Source of the DNA: Paramoeba atlantica
Lineage: Eukaryota; Discosea
DNA: 64,000 bases
NCBI GenBank assembly: GCA_977017575.1
Contig: CDRNVI010000054.1
Coordinates: forward strand, 186,001-250,000
Direction of reading: 5' to 3'
Shown here: one piece after another, positions 29,976 through 39,841 of the stretch
Position numbering within the stretch: position 1 is the stretch's first letter
Layout of the letters: each line of letters opens with the position of its first letter
Position numbers and translations under genes: made by a program
Notes under the pieces: model-generated
Told to the model about the DNA's origin: nothing
Databases searched by the model: none
Seen by the model: the letters and a program-made list of their open reading frames with translations, nothing else

Positions 29976-31402
29976 GGCCCACTCGTAAGGCAGATTCGAT
30001 GCATCGGTATCCCCAACGTGGCACCGATGATTTCGCCAAGTCTTTGGAAGGGGCAGTTCGCGGGGACCGGAACTTGAATTCTGCCTACGGCGTGAGGGCC
30101 TAGATGTAGGTTGAACACCATCGTTTGATCGTCACTTGGGTCCTGCGCGGGAGGCGGGCAAGTTTCTGCGGACCTGCTCACCTCCGGGTGGGTGAGATTT
30201 TCATTCCAAGGGGTATCTACCCTGGGGGGAGGAGGCTCGTCAACGTCACAGCCCCTGGCTTCAGAAGGCCTGGGGGAGGCGCCGAAGGTTAGCGCGATGT
30301 GCCGTAGCTCTTGGAACCAGGCGGAGTGGCCGGCTGCGCAAGAGGTCCACTGCTGCTTAAGTATTTCTGACACCCCCTTGCGGTGCTCCTGGAACAGTTT
30401 AATGGCAGCTGATCTGATTGCAGCCTGCTCGTGTATGGCTCTATGCTGCATGAGTTTCCTCTGGTCTGTGAAAACTTGGCCACACGTGTGACACAGGTGT
30501 GCCTTGTCCTCGACGAGTTGTTTTTCTCTGTGTGCTTGACGAGCGTCGTGACACATCAGGGAAAGCCACTCGTCAAAGATGGCATCGCGCTTCCCCACGT
30601 ATTGGGCCTCCAAGGCCCGGGCAGCGCTCGAAAATCTATGTGCCTCCACTTCATGTCGAAGTGCAGGTGGCACACCGTCCGTGCGCTCCTGCTTGAAGAC
30701 CGCAGCCAGGACCTCCGCGTTTCTTTGGGCGATGGTCGCAAGCTGCTCTTGGTGGGAGGGAACTTTGTCGGGGTTATGGATTGAGGTGGCCTGAAGGCCT
30801 TCTGTACCTTTGGGAGGAGGTAGATTGCTGTGGTAAGCCATAGTCTTGGCCATGCTTGCGACAGACGAGTTAGGTGAGACATTCGGCGCGAAGGAGACAC
30901 GCGAGCGGGATCTCGTGCGCGGTCCTTCGGCTGGACGGATGCTCGACGACCTAGCCGAGGGACGATTCTGCGCGGGGGCGCGGTCCGAGGTGCGGGATCG
31001 GGAAGCCGAACGAGCTCGGCGCCCTGGTGTGGGGTCCCGCCTGGGGGTTGGACGGGATGAGGGAAGGGGGTTTACTGAGCCCTGGCGCTGTGACCTGAGC
31101 TCGACACATTCCGGGCAGAGGCGATGGAAGGGTCGCCTGGGAGAGAAAGGCTTCGTGCAAAAATTGCACGGGGGATACTCGGGGACCGGAGAGAGGGTTG
31201 CACCCTGAGATAGAGCATTCTGCTTGTATCCGCCATTGGCGGGCCCAAGCGGTTGATGTTTATGTTTGTCCCTTTGGGATTGCGACGTAGATCGAGCGGT
31301 GTCGAAGCACTTTGCACACAGCCGATGGGAGGGGAGAAGGGGCTCGAATTTCGAGCCGCAGAGTGAGCAGAACAGTAAACCGTTGCGAGGTCTGTCTGCC
31401 AT
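29954..31402 (-). pseudogene. U2 N-terminal protein: zinc ribbons, C2H2 finger and ubiquitin-like start
   Basis: The start MADRPRNGLLF lies 28 nt after the SL block. It has two zinc ribbons (FCSLCGSKFEPLLPSHRLCAKC and CNFCTKPF..HRLCPEC), a Ser/Arg-rich basic stretch, a helical region and a C2H2 finger (LCHTCGQVFTDQRKLMQHRA). It then enters the first ubiquitin-like segment and stops matching U1 where Z2 begins. About 480 codons are open. The frame formally continues into Z2 to 29756, which is not meaningful. Ribbons before a finger suggest nucleic-acid binding. Confidence 0.7.
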
Positions 31403-31430
31403 GGAGTTAACGAAGAAAAAGAAAATAAGT

Positions 31431-31466
31431 CAACAAGGTACAGAAACTGTATCTTTATCGTTAAAG
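31431..31466 (-). promoter_or_regulatory. SL-like 5' block of U2
   Basis: A full-length block identical to the R1 block over CTTTAACGATAAAGATACAG and TTTCTGTACCTTGTTG. The leader ACTTATTTTCTTTTTC leads to the ATG at 31402. Confidence 0.82.
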
Positions 31467-31707
31467 TTTCTTTTTTTCTTGTCTTTTTTTTTGCAAATAA
31501 TTGGGGGGAGTAGTATTGAGTCTAATGTTTTTATCTACTTTTCCAACTTTCCTACTCTCCACACTTACAATCCTTCACCCAAAAAGCTTTCACCCTACTT
31601 CCTTCCTTCCCCCACTTCCTGCCCCTCATCACACTTCCTTCCCTTCCTCCACTTACGCCCTACCCCACTGACCGACTCGTCCGCGCGGGGGCCCATGCGG
31701 TCCAGAG

Positions 31708-32015
31708 CCTCCGCTCCCACCCCGTTAGCAATATAAGATACTTTGTGTTGCTGTACGAGGGTGGGAGACGTGGAGGTGACCTCCGCTCCCACCCCGTTAG
31801 CAGTATCAGATACTTTAGGTTGCTGTACGAGGGTGGGAGACAAGGAGGAGACGAAGCGCAAAGACGCCGTCGCGCCAAGGGGGAAAAGCGAAAAGAGAGA
31901 CATGGCGGGACGGACGCGGAGACGAGGGGAAACAACGCCGCAGCCCAATCGGTCTGCCCCCACCCCGTGAGCAAGTATAGTATAATTTGGGCTGCTGGCA
32001 CGGGGGTGGGGGACG
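31708..32015 (-). repeat. Three hairpin units in the SL-headed retroposon
   Basis: Units at 31708-31776, 31780-31848 and 31953-32015. Each pairs CTCCCACCCCGT (or GCCCCCACCCCGT) with ACGAGGGTGGGAG (or CACGGGGGTGGGG), closing a loop with AGCAATATAAGATACTTT-like sequence and GTTGCTG. The first two are nearly identical tandem copies. The third has compensating changes in both arms, which favours a selected RNA structure. Confidence 0.7.
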
Positions 32016-32193
32016 CAAGAGAGAAAGACAGAAGAACAACGAGCGCGCAGAGGAAGAGGTCGGGGGATACGACACCGGGGAATGATGGGACGAGAGAGGG
32101 AGGGGGGATGCCGACAATAGAGAGAAAATTTGAGGGGGGTGCCCTCCCATGGTTCGGAAGATGTTGTAGGAAAGAAAAGGAGAAAAAATAATT

Positions 32194-32240
32194 CAACAAG
32201 GTACAGAAACTGTATCATTATCGTTACTGTATCTTTATCT
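32194..32240 (-). promoter_or_regulatory. SL-like block with partial tandem copy
   Basis: Minus strand AACGATAATGATACAG plus TTTCTGTACCTTGTTG, preceded by GATAAAGATACAGT, which repeats the SL interior. So one and a half SL copies stand in tandem. Confidence 0.7.
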
Positions 32241-32560
32241 TTTTTTTTGCGATTAATAAGGGGGGAGAAGTATGAAACGCGGCATTGCCTCTATATTACC
32301 CAATACATGAACCATGAAGGTCCATTGGGGGGGGAATATGATTTTTTTTTGTTTCTTTGGGGTTGGGGGGGATTTTTTTTTTGTTATCCCCCCTGGGCAA
32401 ATTCTATTGACGGCTTATAGGATTCTTTCGTAGATACGTAATGTGGTTTCACTGCAATCCTTTGTTTCCGAATTATGTTCAATAATTGTTTAAGTTCTAT
32501 ATTAATACCGTCAGATTGTGTAGCCTTCTTTCGTATCGCAGCCAAACATGAAGTATTATC
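32241..32560. other. Low-complexity spacer
   Basis: About 320 bp with long T and G runs (near 32340-32400). No gene, repeat unit or element edge is recognised. Confidence 0.4.
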
Positions 32561-32562
32561 CA

Positions 32563-33420
32563 CTATAGATCAACACAGGTATCTGTTTTGAAATGATGTA
32601 CTAAGCGTTCGAACGCAAGACGAACGTCCCTCGTCTCTGCTCGATTGACTTCGTACGGGAAATCATCTTCCCAGCGATCGCCTACACACACCACCTGACC
32701 ATAGTCCAAGTATAGTATACCTCCCCATCCAGTAGAAGATGCATCCGTGAAGAGAACATGCGAATGAGGAACCGTATCGGGATGCGGCGGAGGTTTGATC
32801 GGAACATTAGATATCAACCGGTTCTTCCACCGCGTAAGAGTAATAGCCGTATAAGGTGGGAGAGGGACTCGTAAGTTTGCCAAATCTGGGTTGTTATTCA
32901 AAGCATTTACCCTACGTCTTACAACCTTTAAAAGGGAAGTAATAGTCCGGTATTGGTTCCCCTAATACCGCCGAAGCATGTATAAGACGTCCCACGGCGG
33001 ACTCCAACTTGGCATATGTCGTATATCGGAAAGTATCTCGAGCCATTTTTTTGACTATCTTGGGTCCCATTTTTACCTTTCCTTCATGGCAATAGAACAC
33101 CCCATTGATTACATAATTTTTCATCGGCTCCGCGCCCGAATCTTTAAATGTTGCCCCTACTCTCTGAGCTCTATCCTCAATAAAATCAATATATTGAACT
33201 ACTTGTTCCTTCGTCCCAGCATACCGCAATCCATCCACGTACACGTCCGCCTTAAACCTTCCCGCAAAGGCCTCTCTTTCTAGACAGAATTCCGGATCCC
33301 CCGCAATTGTTGCCGTGATGGTATGCATGACCTCCGGCGCGCAACGATGTCCCATAGGCATCACCTTGAGCTCAAACAATTCGCCACACTTTGTTCTAAA
33401 TCGAAACTTTGCCCGAGATG
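32563..33420 (-). mobile_element. Y3: YR retroelement fragment (RT and RNase H)
   Basis: Two minus-strand frames carry the later part of a DIRS-type RT (around VMPMGHRCAPEVMHT and DVYVDGLRYAG) and the start of RNase H (LFTDASSTGWGGILYLDYGQ). It is close to Y6 over this region. Termini, gag and recombinase are missing. It is an old, truncated copy with several breaks. Confidence 0.7.
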
Positions 33421-33521
33421 TGTCCTACACTGGTGTAGAGTGTATATAAGTCCTACACACTGTATACAGTAGTCATAGTGACACCTGTGTCATACTAGTA
33501 GTATATCGACTAGATGTCAAA

Positions 33522-33818
33522 TTAGAGATCTTCGCTCAGCTGTTTTAAAGGATTTCCCTCGCTATTTACGATCTTCAGACCATTGACGACTTCTCCGCTG
33601 AACTTTGGTCGATCTTTTCTTTCTTCATCAAAGCACCCAAGTGCCCCATTCCCACGGGACCGTACTGACTTCTTGAGCATCTCATTCATGCGGTCAACAG
33701 TGTTGGTGTGCACCAAAGATCGTCGATGATTAACTGTCTCACGTCGCAAGTCGTTTCCCAGCGAGCGACTCGCTCGCCAGCAATCAGTGCGCGTTACGGT
33801 TCGGCTTCTAGCAGACAA
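33522..33818 (-). CDS. Unrecognised 98-codon frame
   Basis: MSARSRTVTRTDCWRASRSL... is Arg/Ser-rich with no motif I can name. It lies upstream of the Y3 fragment on the same strand, so it could be the remains of a gag-like ORF. It could equally be a chance frame. Confidence 0.25.
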   Translation of the reverse strand: MSARSRTVTRTDCWRASRSLGNDLRRETVNHRRSLVHTNTVDRMNEMLKKSVRSRGNGALGCFDEERKDRPKFSGEVVNGLKIVNSEGNPLKQLSEDL

Positions 33819-34227
33819 CTTAATTAATTGTGTTGTTGTGCGCAGTTCATAATGATAAACCGAGAAAAAAGTTTGTATTTTTTAATAATCTGACACACTC
33901 TAAAAGAAAACATACTTGTTTTAAACCAATATTTGAAAAAAATAAAAATATTTTTTTTTGGCGCAATAATGCTTCACTTTCACCAGAAGAATTTATAAGG
34001 ATACAATATAATAGACTAAAGTGCCCCAAAGGGCCAAATCTTAAGTTCATATACTTAAGTGCCCCGAAGGGCCAGCCCATAAAAGTAAATGACCCTCGCC
34101 TAAATTTCATCTCGTAAAGTATTAGAAATTCACGGCGAGGGCTCACTGCAACATTATATGAAACGTCAAAGCTATATAAAAAGAATAAGTATTCAATATA
34201 AAAAGATGGAAATATAATTCATATTAA
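33819..34227. other. AT-rich stretch with GTGCCCCRAAGGGCCA repeats
   Basis: No gene is seen. GTGCCCCAAAGGGCCA (about 34020) and GTGCCCCGAAGGGCCA (about 34060) flank the palindrome CTTAAGTTCATATACTTAAG. The same 16-mer core recurs at about 51331. It may be a decayed element end. Confidence 0.4.
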
Positions 34228-34419
34228 TCAGTTTGAAGTTCTAATGCACCTAAATATCTCTAGAATGAAGAAAGAGACCTTGCGCGCTATAAAGTACTGT
34301 AGAATATAAATACATGTAGTACGAAGTGAAGGGGCATAGCCCTCCACACCCCGCAGCCTCCAAACCCGCTCACGCGTATACCGCCCGTTCGCTCGTATCA
34401 AATATTTTGAGAGAACCAA

Positions 34420-35224
34420 AAGGTGCGGATGACTGGTCACACACCTCTGCTTATAGGGTCAGCAGGATTATCCCTAATTGAAACGTATTGCGCTCGGATG
34501 CAGATCCCGCGCTTTTCGGCCCTCTGCAGTACCTTCGTTAACTCCTCAGCGATGCCGGCTGATTTACACATTCTGCGGTTAATAGCAGCCTCACAAGAAG
34601 TGTTGTCAATCCAAAGTTCGACGCAGCTCCCTCGTTCCAGCTTCGCTTGAAATTTTTCTAATGAGAGACGAACCGCCATCGCCTCAGCCTTGTTGACTTC
34701 GCATCGCCAGTTGGGCCCCCAACTACAATGGATACTTCACCGGTATCCAAATACAATATGTCTCCCCAGCCCTTCCCCGACGCATCGGTATAAAGCTTGT
34801 TTTTGTGCGGTGCAAAGTCCGGGTGCGGCAAAGCCTCTCGAGGCCTATTGTATACCAATTCGTTGCTCCATTCGCCCAGCTTTGCCCGAATTTTCATGGG
34901 CAAATCAACTTCCTTGTTTGCGATACCGGGGAATCGATTTAAGAGGTTAATCCGTCTTTGCGTCACCTTAATGGCGAAATGGTACTTCGGGATAACTACT
35001 CCAAGCACCGCAGAGCCGTACATGAGGCGCCATTGAAGCATCAAGGGATTGCAGTACAGGCAGAATACATTTGTATATTGCATCAAAAGAAAATCCTGCA
35101 GATCCATATAGCAGAATGTGCGAAGAGAAAAAGCATTGATACAATCAATAACCAGGCAGAACGGATATTCGAGCGATTTTGATAAAAAAACGCACAGCAC
35201 AAGCACAGACCTCAAGTAAAACAA
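34420..35224 (-). mobile_element. Y4: YR retroelement fragment (RT thumb and RNase H)
   Basis: Minus-strand frames hold YGSAVLGVVIPKYHFAIKV (RT end) and RNase H parts (LYTDASGKGWGDILYLDTGE, ELWIDNTSCEAAINRRM, SIRDNPADPISRG), as in Y3, Y5 and Y6. Truncated on both sides, old, with a few breaks. Confidence 0.7.
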
Positions 35225-35422
35225 AAGAAAGCAACCATAAAGGTACTCACCCTAGTTATTTAGTACCTTGTTATATTCGGTACCGGGCAGTGCCATGTTT
35301 CATAAGCGTCGACGACTCTCCGTGGGGAGGGTTAGAAGACAATTGCATACAATATTTGATTAAAAACAATTTGTCGTAGATATTTCGTTTTCTGCAGTAC
35401 TGTGAATCGGCTTAGTGCATCT

Positions 35423-37777
35423 TTATTGATGTATTCCACCTACCCAATTCGTCTCGGGAATGTAGTCTCGGAGCTGAGAAACCACCGTGTATGCAGATAA
35501 TTTCTCTATTTCCAATTGGAAAGCCTCTTTCACATTTTCAAACTTGAGGTTTGCCCGCTGTGCTAGTGACTTCAGCAGCATTTTCGTATCATTGTGTAAG
35601 AGGCCGCAATCTGATGCAGCCAGACAACGAAAAAAATCACTTTCAACGCCTTTCTCCGAAACGTACTTCTCCGCGACTCTGTGCTTTCTTCTGAGCTTTG
35701 TCGCCGCCGTTGAGATCTACCGGAGCGTTATTGGGTTTAGGTTGCTCTTCAATAGATCTATTAGCGGTTTCAAAGAAATATTTTTGCTTTAGAGACGAGG
35801 AAATCAGGCCTAAGCCACCAAGTTTCTGTGGAAGTGCCGCGAGTTTAAGGGCCTGTGCGTCTGCGCCACACCATTTTTCCAAGACCTTGTTCACTTGATC
35901 CTCAAACGATTGTGCGAAACGAAATGTAGCTCCTGGGCGATGTACTCTTAAATGATAATCATGTCGAGGAATCGTACAACGGCGTAAGATTGCAAGTGAG
36001 AGATTACTAGGGCCCATAAGCAGCAGCCGGCGGAAAAGACATTTATGTTTCTCCATCTTCTTGATGAGCAGGTTTTCCACCACTTGATCATTTCCAATGT
36101 AGGCTCCTAAAATCTTGATTGCGTCCGTGCAAAAGCTTACGCCCAGCTTTTCTAAGGGAAGTGGCTGGTCAGCGTTGGGAACATCCTTCTGGAACCACTC
36201 GCACTTCGAGAAGTTGATGTGCAGGTTGAATTCTTCAGTAACCTCTCGCAAGTACAGAAATGCTGCTTCCAGTGATTGTGCATTCTTGGGACTCAGAGTC
36301 ACGTCATCCTGGTACGCTCTAATTTTAACTTCGGGGTAGAGGGTCGAGACTTCTTTGAGCGGGCCCTGTAGAAGAGCACAAAAGTACATGGAGGAAAGTG
36401 CAGAACCTTGACGAATTCCAGATGAGCTTTTAATGGTAGCATGTAGCGCATTGTTGGCGAAGAACAGCAATTCAGAGGGCATCCCATATTCCAAGTAGAA
36501 TAGGCGCATAAAGGGCTTGAAAATGGGATCTCTTAGGAGTGCTTGAGCGATAGGGTTGCGCTGTGGGGTGTTGTACGCGTTCCGAAAGTCTACCGTAAGC
36601 AATGCATGTCCCTCCTCATATTCATTCAAAAGTTCGTGGACTATGGATTCGCAGGCGCTTTTTTTGCAGGATGCCTCGTTGAATTGGAGAAAAGAACTTT
36701 TTCAAAGCGCATTCGTGTCTTTGGAGTACGATGGAACCGCAGATCTTCAGAATAGTGTCTCCCATCGCAATCGGTCGTATCCCATTCTGGGGCTTTGCCA
36801 GCGCAATTATCCTACAACGAGTGAGTCGCTTACGCACGCTTAGGGGAATATCGCCATTGAGGACATCTCGAATCATATGGCAGAGTGAAAGGCATGATTC
36901 TTCGTCATCCACTATTAGTCGCAACATGCTTTCACTAAGTCCCGTTGGTCCCGGTGAGGCTCCTCTGGATAGTTTTTCAGTTGCTTGGCGAATCTCTGAC
37001 TTCTCGACAATTCCAATACGTGGAAAATCTGCTTCAGGGATTTGTATGGCATTGCCTTCAGGATGCAACTCGCGTAGTTTCTTGACTTTTTCATCAGGGG
37101 TCCTTGTACAAGTTGTCGAGAATTCGTGTAGCTTTCCCTAAATTACTTGCTCGCGCTGTCTGCAAAGCGTTCCGGATTGAGCGTCGATCAATCTCTAGTT
37201 CTGCCCGTTGCTCTGCGCTGAGATTGCAAACTTCGGAGAGCTCGTTGCTCTTACGCACATGTCCTGCTCGTTGCTTTCTTCGGGATATTTCACGGACGGT
37301 GGCAAGTGAGTCTAGTGGAGCATTTAGAAATTTGTGCCATATTGCTGCTTTTTCGGAATCGAGCTCAGCATTCGCATATCCGCGTATGATTGCGCGAAAA
37401 ATTGCTACTACGTGGACTGCGAATGAGGGGTCTATTTGGGACATGTGCGGAAGGGGATTCAGATCACTTTCTTCATCATCACATGAAATGATCTCCGCAT
37501 GATCGTCTAAACTTGGTGTAGCCGTCTCGATTTTAATCAACTTCGTAGCGTGGAGACTGCATATGCGAATCCTGTTCGATTGTGGAAGATGAAGGAAACC
37601 ACGTGGCCCGTCATGTCCAGGAGCTGGCTCGTAAGAAATTTTTATTTTGATATTTGATTTGCGCGCAATTCTACCAACGACAGTGCCCTTTGATGTGTAG
37701 TTTGCTTCACGCTGTCGAAAACCCCACTCAATCACACACTCCGTACCTTTGCCCCACTTCGAGACGGTGTTGTACAC
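35423..37777 (-). pseudogene. H1: LINE reverse transcriptase of a separate family
   Basis: Three minus-strand frames in series. An N-terminal linker is at 37094-37777. RT regions 0-2 are at 36622-37068 (LSRGASPGPTGLSESMLRL, RIIALAKPQNGIRPIAMGD). The palm is at 35643-36629 (LLTVDFRNAYNTPQR, SGIRQGSALSSMYF, IRAYQDDVTLSPK, i.e. a YQDD active site). The C-terminus continues to a stop at 35423 in another frame (LSAYTVVSQLRDYIPETNWV). The RT is related in style to R1 (LxKPxxGxRPIA) but not a copy of it. No nuclease and no SL block are found. At least two frame changes. Confidence 0.75.
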
Positions 37778-38109
37778 TTGGTCTGGTGATTTTTTTTTTG
37801 CTTATTTGCGTCTATAGAAAATCCTTTTATAGATAAAATATCTTTTTTTTCTTAGTTTTTCCTCCTTCTAAAAGCAATCAGCCCACCCCAAACTAGCAAA
37901 CAATTTCCCTCCACGAAGCCGCCTCCCTGAAGGGAAATGCAGTGAAAAAGTGACACCCGGAAGGTAAAAACACCCGGGGGGTTTTCCTACCCCCACACTG
38001 TGCCCTACCCCCCATAATTAAATCCCAGCTCGTACCGGTTGAGCTCGCGAGTAGAAAACCCATTTCGCATGAACATTACTCTTCGATTCCGTATCCATTA
38101 ATAATCGCG
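37778..38109. other. Spacer between H1 and G1
   Basis: 330 bp, T-rich then with C runs near 37980-38020. I see no ORF or repeat that explains it. Confidence 0.35.
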
Positions 38110-38459
38110 CCAGACCTTCGAAACTTCCTGAAACTAAATGAAACCAATAGAAAAACGTTTTTTTTGGTGAGCCCAAAACTAGCAATTGTATGTAAATTAT
38201 GCCGCTGAAAAACAATGAAAATTAAAACAGAGAAAAAGAATTATTCAATGCTACTGTGGATGCTGTAATGAGGAAAACTTTGCAATACGGTCCGATAGGA
38301 GTAAAGTTTCAATGGCGAATATCGAGAGGAAAAAATCACTTAGGTGAAACAGTTGGCGACACAGATACCCTCGGACGACCTGGTCCTATGGTCTGACAAA
38401 GAGGAAGAACTACAAAAAACGGTCAATACAGCAATCATAGTAACGAAGAGATGGGGTAT
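38110..38459 (+). repeat. G1: 350-bp LINE fragment nearly identical to 49252-49601
   Basis: Starts CCAGACCTTCGAAACTTCC exactly as G2 does and differs at only a few positions over 350 bp. It then breaks off at GATGGGGTATA, where R2 sequence begins. The coding part is RT sequence leading to PSDDLVLWSDKEEEL. See G2 for the longer copy. Confidence 0.85.
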
Positions 38460-39722
38460 ACAGTGTGCAAAAATGTTCGGCGAGGGTATTATGTCTGGTG
38501 ATTACCCCGTGGCCACACTTGCAGGCTAAAGCGTGGTCGCCTTCGGGGCCGAGCGGTAGGCGACAGTTTGGGACCGGACAATTACGGCCTTCAGGATAGA
38601 TGTTTTCCCCGAGCCACCACCGAATCAGAGTCCGGAACTCCGTGGCGGTGTACGCGTGACCGCAGAGAGCTGAGGGGATCGTGAAAGCCCAGTTTGAGGC
38701 CCCTTCCCCCGATTGGGAGATCCACCTGGCGCCACCTGCGGGGATCCGCAGAAGCGTAGGAGTTATCGAATTCTCTGGCGGAGTTTGCGTGACTTAAGTC
38801 GCGTTGTCGGAAAACGGCCAACTCTTGCGATAAGTCCATATACACAGAGGGCGCAAAAGGGCACGACTTTACGATTGATTCTTTGGGGATTTTTCCCGTA
38901 GATGTGTCCACCAGGTAACCCCCTACGCGACGGTTGATGTCTTCCGCAGCGGAAGAGAAGCCCTCAGCCTCAGTCGCATCCCATCGGTCCTTATTCGACG
39001 CGAATGCCACTGAAGCCACATATGCAGAGGTGGCGTGCATCTCCGCAGAGCGAAGGCCGAGACCGCCGAACCGTTTATCCGTTTGCGCTTGCCATCGTGC
39101 CATATCACTTTGTGGGCAAAAGAAGTTTTCCAATGCACGCTGAACGGCGTTGTCGAGTCTTCGGCATAGATCCATGAGTTCTTCCGTTGGTGTCGTGCGC
39201 AGGGAGTACACCATCTGGCAGAACCCTGTGCACTGCCTGATGAAAGACAGGGCGACCTGGGGGTCCTCCAGTTTCTCGATCGCTTCGAGGGACTCCTGTG
39301 CCTGCGAGATCGCGCCGTCGATGAAGAACTGGCGACGGTATGCGTTCGATCCGATCGGGCTTCCCAGGATGCTCAGATTGCCCTCTGTGTTGATGTTCAG
39401 TCCTGGAATGTCAGGAAAGTGGGAGACTTGCTGGGATGAGGACGGGTGAGTGATTATTTCGCACTTTGAGGGATTGAGATTGAGTCCCCATTTCGGACCT
39501 CCGATTTCGATGATGTCTATAGCATGGCGCACGTCAGAGGCCTTGCCTGCCAGGACACCATCATCAAGATACCAAAAATTAAGCTGAAGGTCGGGTGCCC
39601 CTGCCATTATTTCCGTAGCCATTTCTCGCCTAACAAGCGAGAACAAAAGGGGTCCGAGCGGGTCTCCCTGTTGGACCCCTTCAGAGGATAGGACGAAGCG
39701 TGGACCGAAAGTTAGGTGACTG
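38460..39722 (-). pseudogene. R2: partial copy of the R1 family (RT palm to knuckle)
   Basis: Open from 39720 (GVQQGDPLGPLLFSLVRREM, FWYLDDGVLAG) through the thumb (VYSLRTTPTEELMDLCRRLD, KRFGGLGLRSAEMHATSAY) to about 38600. Then in a new frame comes the knuckle (CRLPLGPEGDHALACKCGHG, VITRHN). It ends abruptly at 38459 against G1 and at 39722 against a + strand endonuclease fragment, so both ends are cut. It confirms the R1 domain order, since R1 is split at this point by E1. Confidence 0.8.
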
Positions 39723-39841
39723 GAAAGTTAGGAGACCTCGCGGAAACATGGAAGGCGCACGCGCTTGAGACAGCTGATCTTGCGGAAAATGCAGGTGTTG
39801 ATATTCTCGAAATCCAAGAATGCAGACTGCCAGGAGTAAAT
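39723..39841 (+). pseudogene. Fragment of an APE-type LINE endonuclease
   Basis: A + strand frame reads LGDLAETWKAHALETADLAE and NAGVDILEIQECRLPGVNK, the N-terminal Gln-Glu step of APE nucleases in jockey/RTE-like LINEs. It is cut by the Merlin element on the right. It may belong to the F1/G2 type of LINE, which lacks its endonuclease elsewhere in this window. Confidence 0.55.

Larger units (their letters stand above)
31467..32240 (-). mobile_element. Second SL-headed non-coding retroposon
   Basis: Minus strand: SL block (32194-32225), AATTATTTTTTCTCC, then about 700 bp of C/T-rich sequence with three copies of a hairpin unit (31708-32015). It ends in an A-rich stretch (31470-31500) against the U2 SL block. 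Overlapping frames of 111-207 codons exist in all three phases but have the biased composition of the repeats and no conserved features. It parallels the retroposon at 9330-9886 in having an SL, no gene and stable hairpins. Confidence 0.6.

Noticed and set aside
31595-32218. Protein-coding gene of 207 codons on the minus strand.
   Set aside because: Overlapping frames of 111-207 codons exist in all phases over a biased C/T-rich, hairpin-repeat region. It is better explained as non-coding.
38018-38215. Small ORF of 65 codons seen again at 49175-49357.
   Set aside because: It is repeated only because G1 and G2 are near-identical. It lies antisense to LINE sequence and includes no known feature.
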